NCBI GenBank assembly: GCA_934481445.1 | Contig: CAKSPC010000074.1 | Location: 1 to 6,040, forward strand | From: an uncultured Oscillospiraceae bacterium | GTDB lineage: Bacteria > Bacillota > Clostridia > Oscillospirales > Ruminococcaceae | Direction: 5' to 3' | DNA: 6,040 nucleotides | In this document: in pieces, positions 1 through 6,019 of the stretch | How positions within the stretch are numbered: the stretch's first letter is position 1 | How the letters are laid out: every line of letters starts with the position of its first letter | Program-made: the position numbers and the translations under genes | The notes under the pieces: model-generated | What the model was told of the DNA's origin: nothing | The model's input: only the letters and a program-made list of their open reading frames with translations | Database searches by the model: none

Positions 1-1896
1 GAATACAAGGCGGGACTTGACAAATTCCTCACCAAAAACCTTGCGCGGCATTTTTCAAACGGTGAGAAGCTTCTCGAGCTTGAATGCCGCCACAAGATCG
101 CAGGCACGGAAGTTTATGAATGGGTGAGAATACAGGCGTTCGAGTCCGCGGCGGACGAGCACAGAAAACCGTATATGGCGATCGTCACGGTAATGTCCAT
201 AAACGACGAAAAGGAAAAGGAACTCAAGACCCGCCGCACGCTGGAATACGCCCTCCGCTCCGAGCGGCAGTACAGGCAGGCGATCCTTTCCTCCGCAATG
301 GTGGTTTACAGCTACAATGTAACCCGCGACATACTCTTCCAGGAAATAGTTGAAGAAACAGACGGCAGGGCGCTGCTGCCGCAGATCGGACTTGAAACTC
401 CGTGCTCATATGACGAGTATATCCTGCGGAAAAGTAAATATATCAGCGTGGAGCAGGAAGCGGACAAGTATCGCAAAACATTCTGCACAAAAACCCTTGC
501 GGATATGTTCGACAGCAAGCGGTATTCATTTGATGTTGAATATGAATTTCAGATAGGCGGCAGGACGGGCGTTTTCCGCGAAGCGGTAATTCTTACGAAA
601 GACCTCGAAACCGATGAAATATGGGGCCTTACCACCGTCCGCAACATCACTGACGAGCGCAACGAAAACAGACGCATTGAACAGGCACTCCGCGACGCAT
701 TCAACCAGGCGAAGAATGCCAACAATGCAAAAACCCTCTTCATGTCACAGATGAGCCACGATATCCGCACGCCGCTGAATTCCATCCTCGGAATGTCGGC
801 GATAGCGCACGAGCACATCGACGACAAGCAGCGCGTCGAGGACTGCCTGCAAAAGATAGACTATGCGGGTCATCACCTGCTGGAAATAATCAACAACGTT
901 CTTGACCTCAGTGCCATAGAAAGCGGAAAGAGCACGCTCTCCAAGGAGGAATTCCAGCTCAGCAGCTTCCTCAGCGAAACAATTAACATCATCACCCCGC
1001 TGGTCGAGAAAAAGCACCATCATCTCTCACTCAGCATCGCGAAAATGCACGATTACGTCGAGGGAGACCCCACAAAACTTCGGCAGGTGCTGATAAATGT
1101 ACTCGGAAACGCGATAAAGTACACCCCCGACGGCGGAGAGATAAGCTTTTCCGCCGTGGAGCTTGAGCCGGACAGGCAGGATGTCTGCCGATATATGTTC
1201 ACCGTTGCGGATAACGGCATCGGTATGCCGCAGGAATTTATCAACCGAATTTTCGACCCATTCGCCCGCGCCGACAACCGCAGGGTCAGCAAGGTTCAGG
1301 GCACGGGACTCGGCATGGCGATAGCGCTGAACATCGCCCGCATGATGAACGGCGGCATAAATGTCATAAGCGAGGAAGGCAGAGGCTCGGTGTTTGAGAT
1401 AACCGTCTGCCTGCGCAGAAGCGAAAGCCACAGCACAAATTACATCGGCGAAATTGACCTCGACGAGCCGCGGGAAGTTCGTATGTCAGATTATGATTTC
1501 GGCGGCAGGATAGTCCTGCTGGCGGAGGATCTTGAATTCAATGCGGAGATCGCCGCGGAATTCCTCGGCGAGGCAAACATCCGCGTGGAATTTGCAGAAA
1601 ACGGCACCGAAGCGGTCAGAAAATTCAGGGAATCCGCGCCGGGTTACTACTCGCTCATCTTCATGGACATCCAGATGCCGGTGATGGACGGCTACGAAGC
1701 CGCGCGTGCTATCCGCGCCCTCGACCGCCCCGACGCAAAGAGCATTCCCATCGTCGCCATGACCGCAAACGCATTCATGGACGACATAAAGAGAGCCGAC
1801 GAGGCCGGAATGAACGGCCACATTGCAAAGCCGATAGAAATACCGCGGCTCGCGCACGAGCTTGTACGCCACTTGGGCGACTGCCGCAGAAGTTGA
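1..1896 (+). CDS. Hybrid sensor histidine kinase (PAS-PAS-HisKA-HATPase-REC), 5' end missing
   Basis: The frame is open from base 1, so the start lies outside the window; the GTG at 124 is internal and continues a PAS/PAC-like segment. 631 residues are visible (numbered from base 1). In order: the end of a PAS-like domain (about 1-70), a second divergent PAS-like domain (about 85-220, ending in a PAC-type RNITDER), and a linking helix. Then HisKA with the H-box SHDIRTPLN (phosphoacceptor His253) and HATPase_c with N-box Asn366/Asn370, DNGIGM (404-409), the F-box around 418-423 and GTGLGM (434-439). A receiver domain (about 503-622) follows with acidic pair Glu509/Asp510, phosphoacceptor Asp556 in FMDIQMPVMDG, Thr588 and Lys610. 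All catalytic residues expected for autophosphorylation and transfer to the attached receiver are present. It ends just after the receiver, with no Hpt or DNA-binding output domain. Signal, membrane topology and partner regulator cannot be read here because the N-terminus is missing. It probably heads or sits inside an operon with the two following genes. Family assignment is secure; the ligand is unknown. Confidence 0.95.
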   Translation, partial: EYKAGLDKFLTKNLARHFSNGEKLLELECRHKIAGTEVYEWVRIQAFESAADEHRKPYMAIVTVMSINDEKEKELKTRRTLEYALRSERQYRQAILSSAMVVYSYNVTRDILFQEIVEETDGRALLPQIGLETPCSYDEYILRKSKYISVEQEADKYRKTFCTKTLADMFDSKRYSFDVEYEFQIGGRTGVFREAVILTKDLETDEIWGLTTVRNITDERNENRRIEQALRDAFNQAKNANNAKTLFMSQMSHDIRTPLNSILGMSAIAHEHIDDKQRVEDCLQKIDYAGHHLLEIINNVLDLSAIESGKSTLSKEEFQLSSFLSETINIITPLVEKKHHHLSLSIAKMHDYVEGDPTKLRQVLINVLGNAIKYTPDGGEISFSAVELEPDRQDVCRYMFTVADNGIGMPQEFINRIFDPFARADNRRVSKVQGTGLGMAIALNIARMMNGGINVISEEGRGSVFEITVCLRRSESHSTNYIGEIDLDEPREVRMSDYDFGGRIVLLAEDLEFNAEIAAEFLGEANIRVEFAENGTEAVRKFRESAPGYYSLIFMDIQMPVMDGYEAARAIRALDRPDAKSIPIVAMTANAFMDDIKRADEAGMNGHIAKPIEIPRLAHELVRHLGDCRRS

Positions 1897-1899
1897 GGA
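1895..1899 (+). promoter_or_regulatory. Ribosome binding site of the pyridoxamine kinase gene
   Basis: GAGGA lies 9 nt before the ATG at 1909 and overlaps the TGA stop (1894-1896) of the histidine kinase gene. The site supports the ATG at 1909 as start and places translation initiation directly where upstream ribosomes terminate, which would favour coupling. Confidence 0.8.
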
Positions 1900-1908
1900 A
1901 AATATACA

Positions 1909-2748
1909 ATGAAAAGAATAGCCACCATACAGGATCTTTCGTGTGTGGGAAAATGCTCGCTGGCGGCGGCGCTGCCCGTTATTTCCGCCGCAGGGATAGA
2001 GTGCTGCGGAATACCCACCGCGCTGCTGTCCAACCACACGGGGTTCAGCTCGTTTTATCTGCGTGACCTCACCGAAGAGCTTGACCCCATCGCAGAACAG
2101 TTCGGCAGGCTCGGGATAACATTCGACGCGGTTTACACGGGATACATTGCAAGCTCAGCGCAGATGGATATAATTTCCGACCTTATCGACAGGCTCGGCG
2201 GCGATAATGCCCTGATTTTCGTCGACCCCGTAATGGGCGACAACGGAAAGCTCTACCCTGCCATCACCCCCGACTACGCCGAAAAAATGCGTAAACTCTG
2301 CGCAAAGGCGGATATCATCGTGCCAAACCTTACGGAAGCCTACCTGCTTACCGGCAGAGAATACGACCCCGCGCCCTCCAACGACGATATCAAAAACCTT
2401 CTGCGGGAACTGCGGACGCTCGGTCCATCCAAAGTAGTAATAACAGGCGCCTTTGACAAAACAGGCGACACGGGCGCAATGGGATTTGACGGGACAGATT
2501 TCTGCGAGTGCTACACCCCGCGGGAAAGCATTTCGTGCAGCGGCACGGGTGATATGTTCGCCTCTGCCCTGCTCGGCGCGGTCATGCGCGGAAAGAGCTT
2601 TTCCGCCGCAGTTACGACCGCAGTGAAATTCACCTACGAAGCGGTGAAAAAGACACTCGCCGACCCTACCCGCCGCGATTACGGCGTGAATTTTGAGGAA
2701 GCCCTGCCGCTGTACATTCGGCTGCTGGAGGAAAACGAAAATGGATGA
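1909..2748 (+). CDS. pdxY: Pyridoxal/pyridoxamine kinase (PdxK/PdxY family)
   Basis: 279 residues, close to the about 280-290 usual for PdxK/PdxY. Family members transfer the ATP gamma-phosphate to the 5'-hydroxyl of pyridoxal, pyridoxamine or pyridoxine in the cytoplasm, the salvage route to pyridoxal phosphate. Visible motifs of this ribokinase-fold family: an N-terminal QDLSCVGKCS segment (8-17), the hallmark DPVMGDNGKLY (106-116), NLTEAYLLTG (140-149), and the ATP/anion-hole motif SGTGDMF (211-217) with the presumed catalytic base Asp215. The motif pattern fits PdxY better than the ThiD-type hydroxymethylpyrimidine kinases, although members of these groups can overlap in substrate. The ATG at 1909 follows a good Shine-Dalgarno site. 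The gene starts 12 nt after the histidine kinase stop and its last 8 nt overlap the transporter gene, so it looks like a middle gene of an operon. Preferred vitamer (pyridoxal or pyridoxamine) cannot be decided from sequence. The symbol is given by family resemblance. Confidence 0.9.
   Translation: MKRIATIQDLSCVGKCSLAAALPVISAAGIECCGIPTALLSNHTGFSSFYLRDLTEELDPIAEQFGRLGITFDAVYTGYIASSAQMDIISDLIDRLGGDNALIFVDPVMGDNGKLYPAITPDYAEKMRKLCAKADIIVPNLTEAYLLTGREYDPAPSNDDIKNLLRELRTLGPSKVVITGAFDKTGDTGAMGFDGTDFCECYTPRESISCSGTGDMFASALLGAVMRGKSFSAAVTTAVKFTYEAVKKTLADPTRRDYGVNFEEALPLYIRLLEENENG
2727..2732 (+). promoter_or_regulatory. Ribosome binding site deciding the transporter start
   Basis: GGAGGA lies within the 3' end of the pyridoxamine kinase gene, 8 nt before the ATG at 2741. 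It selects this ATG over an in-frame TTG at 2693, which would add 16 unlikely residues (arginine- and cysteine-rich, out of character for the family). Confidence 0.85.
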
Positions 2749-3625
2749 GCAGAAACAGGAGCACTCGAAACAGCTTCACAAGGGAATATTGTGCATAATC
2801 TCCGCGGCGTTTTTCTTTGCGCTGATGAACCTTTTCGTGTCGCTTTCGGGAGATGTCCCGACGATACAGAAAACATTCTTCCGAAATCTGTTCGCAATGT
2901 TCATCGCAAGCGGCGTTATGATAAAGAATCGGTGCAGCATCATCCCGCCGAAAGGCGCGCGGCTCGACCTGTTCCTGCGGTCGGCGTTCGGTTATCTCGG
3001 GGTCGTATGCAATTTCTTTGCAATATCCCGCCTGAATATTTCCGACGCTTCCCTGCTGAATAAAATGTCGCCGTTTTTCGCGATAATCTTCTCTACATTC
3101 CTGCTTAAAGAAAAGGCGGACAAGGTGCAGTGGGCGATAATCCTCACGGCGTTCGCAGGGGCGCTTTTCGTAATTAAACCGAGCTTTCAGAACGCCGAAC
3201 TTATCCCATCCATATCGGGATTTATCGGCGGAGTGTGCGCGGGTCTTGCATATACGTTCGTCCGCAGGACTACCGGCAAGGGCGTAAAAGGCTATTATAT
3301 CGTGTTCTTCTTCTCGGCGTTTTCGACGCTGGCGGCGCTGCCGTTCGTTGTTTTCGGGTATTCCCCGATGACATGGCAGCAGCTTCTGTCGCTGGTATGC
3401 GCGGGCGTCAGCGCGGCGATCGCGCAGTTCTGCATAACCTCCGCATATTCCTTTGCCCCCGCAAAGGAGGTTTCCATCTACGATTATTCGCAGATCATTT
3501 TCGCAGCGGCGCTGGGCTTCATAGTCATGGGGCAGGTGCCCGATATATGGAGCTTCATCGGCTACGGAATAATCATCGCCGCAGCGTTCGTCATGTTCAG
3601 ATATAACAACAGAAAAACAGAATAA
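2741..3625 (+). CDS. EamA/DMT-superfamily membrane transporter
   Basis: 294 residues in the cytoplasmic membrane. After a short hydrophilic N-terminus (1-14) there are about ten hydrophobic segments: roughly 15-35, 46-62, 76-95, 102-122, 129-146, 155-174, 184-205, 212-235, 240-264 and 270-287. This is the 5+5 layout of two EamA repeats. The first repeat ends in the familiar pattern SLLNKMSPFFAIIF followed by LLKEK (Glu124) and a helix finishing GALFVIKP. The second repeat ends with a matching helix pair at 240-287. Members of this superfamily export or import small metabolites such as amino acids, nucleosides and vitamins, and substrate cannot be read from sequence. The start at 2741 has a strong Shine-Dalgarno site and overlaps the pyridoxamine kinase stop by 8 nt, implying translational coupling. 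A role in B6 vitamer transport is a reasonable guess from context only. No clear intrinsic terminator follows the stop. Confidence 0.9.
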   Translation: MDEQKQEHSKQLHKGILCIISAAFFFALMNLFVSLSGDVPTIQKTFFRNLFAMFIASGVMIKNRCSIIPPKGARLDLFLRSAFGYLGVVCNFFAISRLNISDASLLNKMSPFFAIIFSTFLLKEKADKVQWAIILTAFAGALFVIKPSFQNAELIPSISGFIGGVCAGLAYTFVRRTTGKGVKGYYIVFFFSAFSTLAALPFVVFGYSPMTWQQLLSLVCAGVSAAIAQFCITSAYSFAPAKEVSIYDYSQIIFAAALGFIVMGQVPDIWSFIGYGIIIAAAFVMFRYNNRKTE

Positions 3626-3628
3626 ATA

Positions 3629-3657
3629 TTGTATTTACAGCAATAATGTGCTATAAT
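3629..3657 (+). promoter_or_regulatory. Sigma-70/SigA-type promoter for the MoxR-DUF58 unit
   Basis: TTGTAT (3629-3634, 4 of 6 to TTGACA) is followed by a 17-nt spacer and a perfect TATAAT (3652-3657), preceded by TGC to give an extended -10 (TGCTATAAT). Transcription should begin near 3664-3665, leaving a leader of about 120 nt before the ATG at 3786. It begins four bases after the transporter's stop codon. Motif-based prediction, not measured. Confidence 0.7.
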
Positions 3658-3678
3658 AAACGCAGAGCGTTTATTATA
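3652..3678. repeat. Perfect 12-bp inverted repeat over the -10 box and transcription start
   Basis: The arms TATAATAAACGC (3652-3663) and GCGTTTATTATA (3667-3678) are exact reverse complements around a 3-nt AGA centre. The left arm contains the whole -10 hexamer, and the centre (3665) coincides with the predicted start of transcription. The placement is that of an operator for a dimeric repressor. Alternatively, the GC core with U-rich right arm could act as a weak terminator for the upstream transporter gene, but no run of Ts follows. The geometry is seen directly; the operator role is inferred. Confidence 0.6.
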
Positions 3679-3701
3679 TACCAAAATGCCCTGCACATAC
3701 G

Positions 3702-3716
3702 TTTGCCTTCAGCAAA
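3702..3716 (+). other. Small stem-loop in the leader
   Basis: TTTGC (3702-3706) can pair with GCAAA (3712-3716) around a CTTCA loop. It directly abuts the larger hairpin that follows and competes with it for base 3716. A 5-bp stem is weak evidence on its own; it is listed because the two could stack or exclude each other at the junction. Confidence 0.25.
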
Positions 3717-3747
3717 TTGCAGCATAACCACGAGGTTATGCTGCAAT
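3716..3747 (+). other. Perfect 14-bp stem-loop in the leader of the MoxR unit
   Basis: ATTGCAGCATAACC (3716-3729) and GGTTATGCTGCAAT (3734-3747) pair without a mismatch around a 4-nt ACGA loop. It is not followed by Ts on either strand, so it does not look like an intrinsic terminator. It lies about 50 nt into the predicted leader and ends 38 nt before the start codon. It could be an mRNA-stabilising 5' structure, a second palindromic protein-binding site, or a copy of a dispersed palindromic repeat. The structure is directly visible; function unknown. Confidence 0.65.
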
Positions 3748-3772
3748 AAGATCAGTTATCAGTTTTCAACGG

Positions 3773-3777
3773 AAAGG
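3773..3777 (+). promoter_or_regulatory. Ribosome binding site of the MoxR-family gene
   Basis: AAAGG, 8 nt before the ATG at 3786. It lies outside both leader hairpins, so the site should be accessible unless another fold forms. It supports the chosen start. Confidence 0.65.
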
Positions 3778-3785
3778 TCACCAAA

Positions 3786-4739
3786 ATGTCACAACTTTTT
3801 GAAAATCAACATCTTACCACAGAGCTTGGAAATGAAATATCCCGTGTTATAAAGGGAAAAAATGAAGCCGTGCGGATGATACTGACCGTGCTTCTTGCGC
3901 AGGGTCATATTCTCATTGAGGACGTCCCCGGGGTGGGCAAAACCACCCTTGCCATGGCGCTTGGAAAAGCGACGGGGCTTAAATTCCACCGCGCGCAGTT
4001 CACACCGGATGTAATGGCTTCGGACATTACGGGCTTTACGATGTTCAACAAAGAGGACAACCGTTTTGAATACCGCGAGGGTCTTGCGATGACGAACATC
4101 CTCCTCGCCGATGAAATAAACCGCACCTCCCCGAAAACGCAGTCCGCCCTGCTTGAGGCGATGGAAGAAAAACGCGTCACCGTAGACGGAACAGTTCACA
4201 AGTTACCCTCGCCGTTTATGGTGATCGCAACGCAGAATTCGCAGGGATATGTCGGAACATTCCCCCTGCCCGAAGCACAGCTCGACCGCTTTATGGCGAA
4301 AATAAGTATGGGTTATCCCACCACCGAGGAAGAGATGCAGATACTTATGGACAGGCTCGTCGATGACCCTGCGGAAGAAGTTCGGCAGATAATGACCGAG
4401 GAGCAGCTTCGAGAGTGCATCAACGACGTTGCTCATGTGAACTTTGCGGAGAGCCTTTGCAGATACACCGCCGAGCTTGCCGCCGCAACAAGAAGCCACC
4501 CCGCAGTTGCACTGGGCGTCAGCCCGCGTGCTTCGCTGGCGATAATGCAGGCTTCCCGCGCGTTTGCATACCTGAGCGGCAGGGATTATGTTATCCCCGA
4601 GGACATAGTGCGGCTGATGATGCCGGTTTTCGCGCACAGAATAGTTCTGAAGCAGGAAAGCAGGTTCAACCGCCGCAGCGCGGCTTCTGTGCTGGAGGAC
4701 GTTGTTTCCTCGGTAACACCGCCCGTTAAGTACCGCTGA
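3786..4739 (+). CDS. MoxR-family AAA+ ATPase
   Basis: 317 residues, the usual size for the family. Walker A PGVGKTT (48-54, Lys52), Walker B ILLADEINR (105-113, Asp109/Glu110) running into the MoxR signature TSPKTQSALLEAMEE, sensor 1 VIATQN (Asn151), then LPEAQLDRF (161-169) with the likely arginine finger Arg168. The C-terminal lid has sensor 2 in SPRAS (Arg248). Where many MoxR proteins have NPxxxEGT, this one reads NSQGYVGT (151-158), a local variation that leaves catalytic residues intact. No membrane segment, so cytoplasmic. MoxR ATPases are thought to act as chaperones or metal/cofactor-insertion motors together with a VWA-type partner; here the partner is plainly the DUF58 gene 8 nt downstream. 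Expressed from the promoter at 3629-3657 and possibly controlled by the palindrome overlapping it. Specific client unknown. Confidence 0.95.
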   Translation: MSQLFENQHLTTELGNEISRVIKGKNEAVRMILTVLLAQGHILIEDVPGVGKTTLAMALGKATGLKFHRAQFTPDVMASDITGFTMFNKEDNRFEYREGLAMTNILLADEINRTSPKTQSALLEAMEEKRVTVDGTVHKLPSPFMVIATQNSQGYVGTFPLPEAQLDRFMAKISMGYPTTEEEMQILMDRLVDDPAEEVRQIMTEEQLRECINDVAHVNFAESLCRYTAELAAATRSHPAVALGVSPRASLAIMQASRAFAYLSGRDYVIPEDIVRLMMPVFAHRIVLKQESRFNRRSAASVLEDVVSSVTPPVKYR

Positions 4740-4742
4740 GGA
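4738..4742 (+). promoter_or_regulatory. Ribosome binding site of the DUF58 gene
   Basis: GAGGA overlaps the TGA stop (4737-4739) of the MoxR-family gene and lies 5 nt before the ATG at 4748, a rather short spacing. It supports coupled translation of the ATPase and its partner. Confidence 0.65.
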
Positions 4743-4747
4743 ATGTT

Positions 4748-5932
4748 ATGCGAAGAAACAGGATAATTTACATCATTCTTCTGGTGGGATGTATCGCCTT
4801 TTCGATGGCATACAGAAGCAGACTTTCGGCGGTGCTGCTTGCAGTAACGGCGGCGTATCCGTTTGCGGCGCTGGCGCTTACGGCGCTCAGCCTGCTGTTT
4901 GTCGGGGCGGATTTTTCCGAGAAACAGACCGAGTGCGAAAAAAACAAGCGCTTTGATATCGGCATATGGGTCAGAAACCGCTCCGTACTGCCGTTTGTCC
5001 CCGTTGAGCTTACCTGCGCTCTCCCCGACGCGGAAACGGGAATTATGTCGCGGAAGCGTATCTACGCGTCCCTCTGCCCGTTCGGAAAAAGCAGACTGGT
5101 CATAAGCTGTATGCACAAATACCGCGGCTGCTACACCTGCGAGATAGAACGCGCCGCAGTATGCGACCCGCTTCGGCTGATAAGGCTTTCCCGCCGCATA
5201 GGCAATACCATGACCGCCGTATTTTTCCCGCGGCGCATATTTCTCGGGGAGATGTCGGATTCCTCCGGGGTGGAAAACGACACAGTGCAGAACAACCTGC
5301 TCCACGGAGAAAAGGATGAATTCTCCCATGTGCGCGAATATGCGATGGGCGATGTCCTGCAGCTTATTCACTGGAAGCTCACGGCGAAAACCGACGAGCT
5401 GATGATAAAGCAGTTTGACGAAATCAACGAGAAGCACGCGCTGATACTCTGCGACTACAACTTCCCCGAGGGAAGCGACCCGCTCCCCCGCGCGGACATA
5501 ATCATCGAAACCGCCGTCGCATTCGCGATGAGCGCGGCGGACACGGGCATGAAAACGCAGGTGCGCTTCGGCTCAATTGAAACTGATACTTACGGAAATG
5601 TTGACAACGCCGCCGATTTTGAGCGGTTTTACAAGGCAATGACGGTCGTTCCGGCGAGAATGAACGTCAGCACATTTTCAAATCTTATCATATCATCCGA
5701 TCTTAACAACGTGACCGCTCTGTTTCTGATAACCTCGGAATTTTCCGATGAGATCGCCGCCTATGCGGACGGCGCCGCAGAAAAATTCGACATCCCCGTT
5801 ATAGTTGCCTGCGCGAATTTCAGCGGCAGGGATATCCACGCCGCCGAGCGCAATTTCATGCTGATGAATATTCGTCCCGACGACCCGAACGGTATATTGA
5901 ACGCCGCGGCAGCGCTTGAAATTCCGCAGTAA
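4748..5932 (+). CDS. DUF58 domain protein, membrane-anchored MoxR partner
   Basis: 394 residues. Two hydrophobic segments at the N-terminus (about 6-22 and 27-53) anchor it in the membrane. Then comes a beta-rich stretch (about 55-180) and the DUF58 signature around 193-224. There, REYAMGD (196-202) precedes the near-invariant IHWK (207-210) and LTAKTDELMIKQFDE. The remainder (about 230-390) looks like a von Willebrand A-type alpha/beta fold beginning ALILCDYN. The metal-binding MIDAS pattern DxSxS is not preserved there (Asp236 is followed by Tyr-Asn-Phe-Pro), so metal-dependent adhesion is doubtful. DUF58 proteins are habitually encoded beside MoxR ATPases and are proposed to link the ATPase to envelope targets. 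This gene follows it by 8 nt, with the Shine-Dalgarno overlapping the upstream stop. The often-seen transglutaminase-like third gene does not follow directly; hairpins do. Biochemical role is unproven for the family. Confidence 0.9.
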   Translation: MRRNRIIYIILLVGCIAFSMAYRSRLSAVLLAVTAAYPFAALALTALSLLFVGADFSEKQTECEKNKRFDIGIWVRNRSVLPFVPVELTCALPDAETGIMSRKRIYASLCPFGKSRLVISCMHKYRGCYTCEIERAAVCDPLRLIRLSRRIGNTMTAVFFPRRIFLGEMSDSSGVENDTVQNNLLHGEKDEFSHVREYAMGDVLQLIHWKLTAKTDELMIKQFDEINEKHALILCDYNFPEGSDPLPRADIIIETAVAFAMSAADTGMKTQVRFGSIETDTYGNVDNAADFERFYKAMTVVPARMNVSTFSNLIISSDLNNVTALFLITSEFSDEIAAYADGAAEKFDIPVIVACANFSGRDIHAAERNFMLMNIRPDDPNGILNAAAALEIPQ

Positions 5933-5938
5933 AAAATC

Positions 5939-5963
5939 ACAGCTCCCGTTTTGCGGGAGCTGT
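5939..5963 (-). terminator. 10-bp stem-loop after the DUF58 gene, terminator-like on the minus strand
   Basis: ACAGCTCCCG (5939-5948) pairs exactly with CGGGAGCTGT (5954-5963) around TTTTG. On the + strand no T run follows. On the minus strand the stem is followed after two bases by six Ts (complement of 5931-5936, overlapping the DUF58 stop), the pattern of an intrinsic terminator for a converging transcript from the right. On the + strand it could still protect the mRNA 3' end. Confidence 0.55.
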
Positions 5964-5987
5964 CAGCTTGTCGAAAAAATAGTATTT

Positions 5988-6007
5988 GCCCGCGAAGCGG
6001 GCTTTTT
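5988..6007 (+). terminator. Intrinsic terminator of the MoxR-DUF58 unit
   Basis: GCCCGC (5988-5993) pairs with GCGGGC (5997-6002) around a GAA loop, immediately followed by five Ts, with a second run of six Ts at 6015-6020. The short all-GC stem with a GCGAAGC apex (a very stable triloop closing) and T run is a classic rho-independent terminator. It sits 55 nt past the DUF58 stop, so the unit probably ends here. Confidence 0.8.
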
Positions 6008-6019
6008 AAATCCGTTTTT

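Noticed and set aside
124..126. GTG as start of the histidine kinase
   Set aside because: The frame is open back to base 1 and the upstream residues continue a PAS-like domain, so the gene is truncated by the window edge, not started here.
1486..2037. 183-codon minus-strand reading frame opposite the receiver domain and the pyridoxamine kinase start
   Set aside because: It lies opposite well-supported genes, shows no recognisable domain, and follows the third-position bias of the + strand genes.
2693..2740. Upstream in-frame TTG start for the transporter
   Set aside because: The ATG at 2741 has GGAGGA 8 nt ahead and starts a normal hydrophilic N-terminus; the extension would lie wholly inside the upstream gene and is not family-like.
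3634..3657. TTTACA at 3634-3639 as the -35 element
   Set aside because: It would leave only a 12-nt spacer to the -10 box; TTGTAT at 3629 gives the standard 17 nt.
3738..3749. Possible three-codon leader peptide (ATG CTG CAA TAA) in the hairpin's right arm, preceded by GAGG
   Set aside because: The GAGG is only 2 nt from the ATG and buried in the loop and stem, so it is not a workable ribosome binding site.
3646..3852. 68-codon + strand reading frame across the intergenic gap
   Set aside because: It has no Shine-Dalgarno site, runs through the promoter, the palindrome and the hairpin, and overlaps the start of the MoxR-family gene in another frame. The palindromes explain the region better.
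4586..5437. 283-codon minus-strand reading frame opposite the MoxR and DUF58 genes
   Set aside because: It is low-complexity in places (runs rich in Arg, Lys and Gln), spans a real gene junction on the other strand and resembles no family I recognise; it is a shadow of the coding strand.
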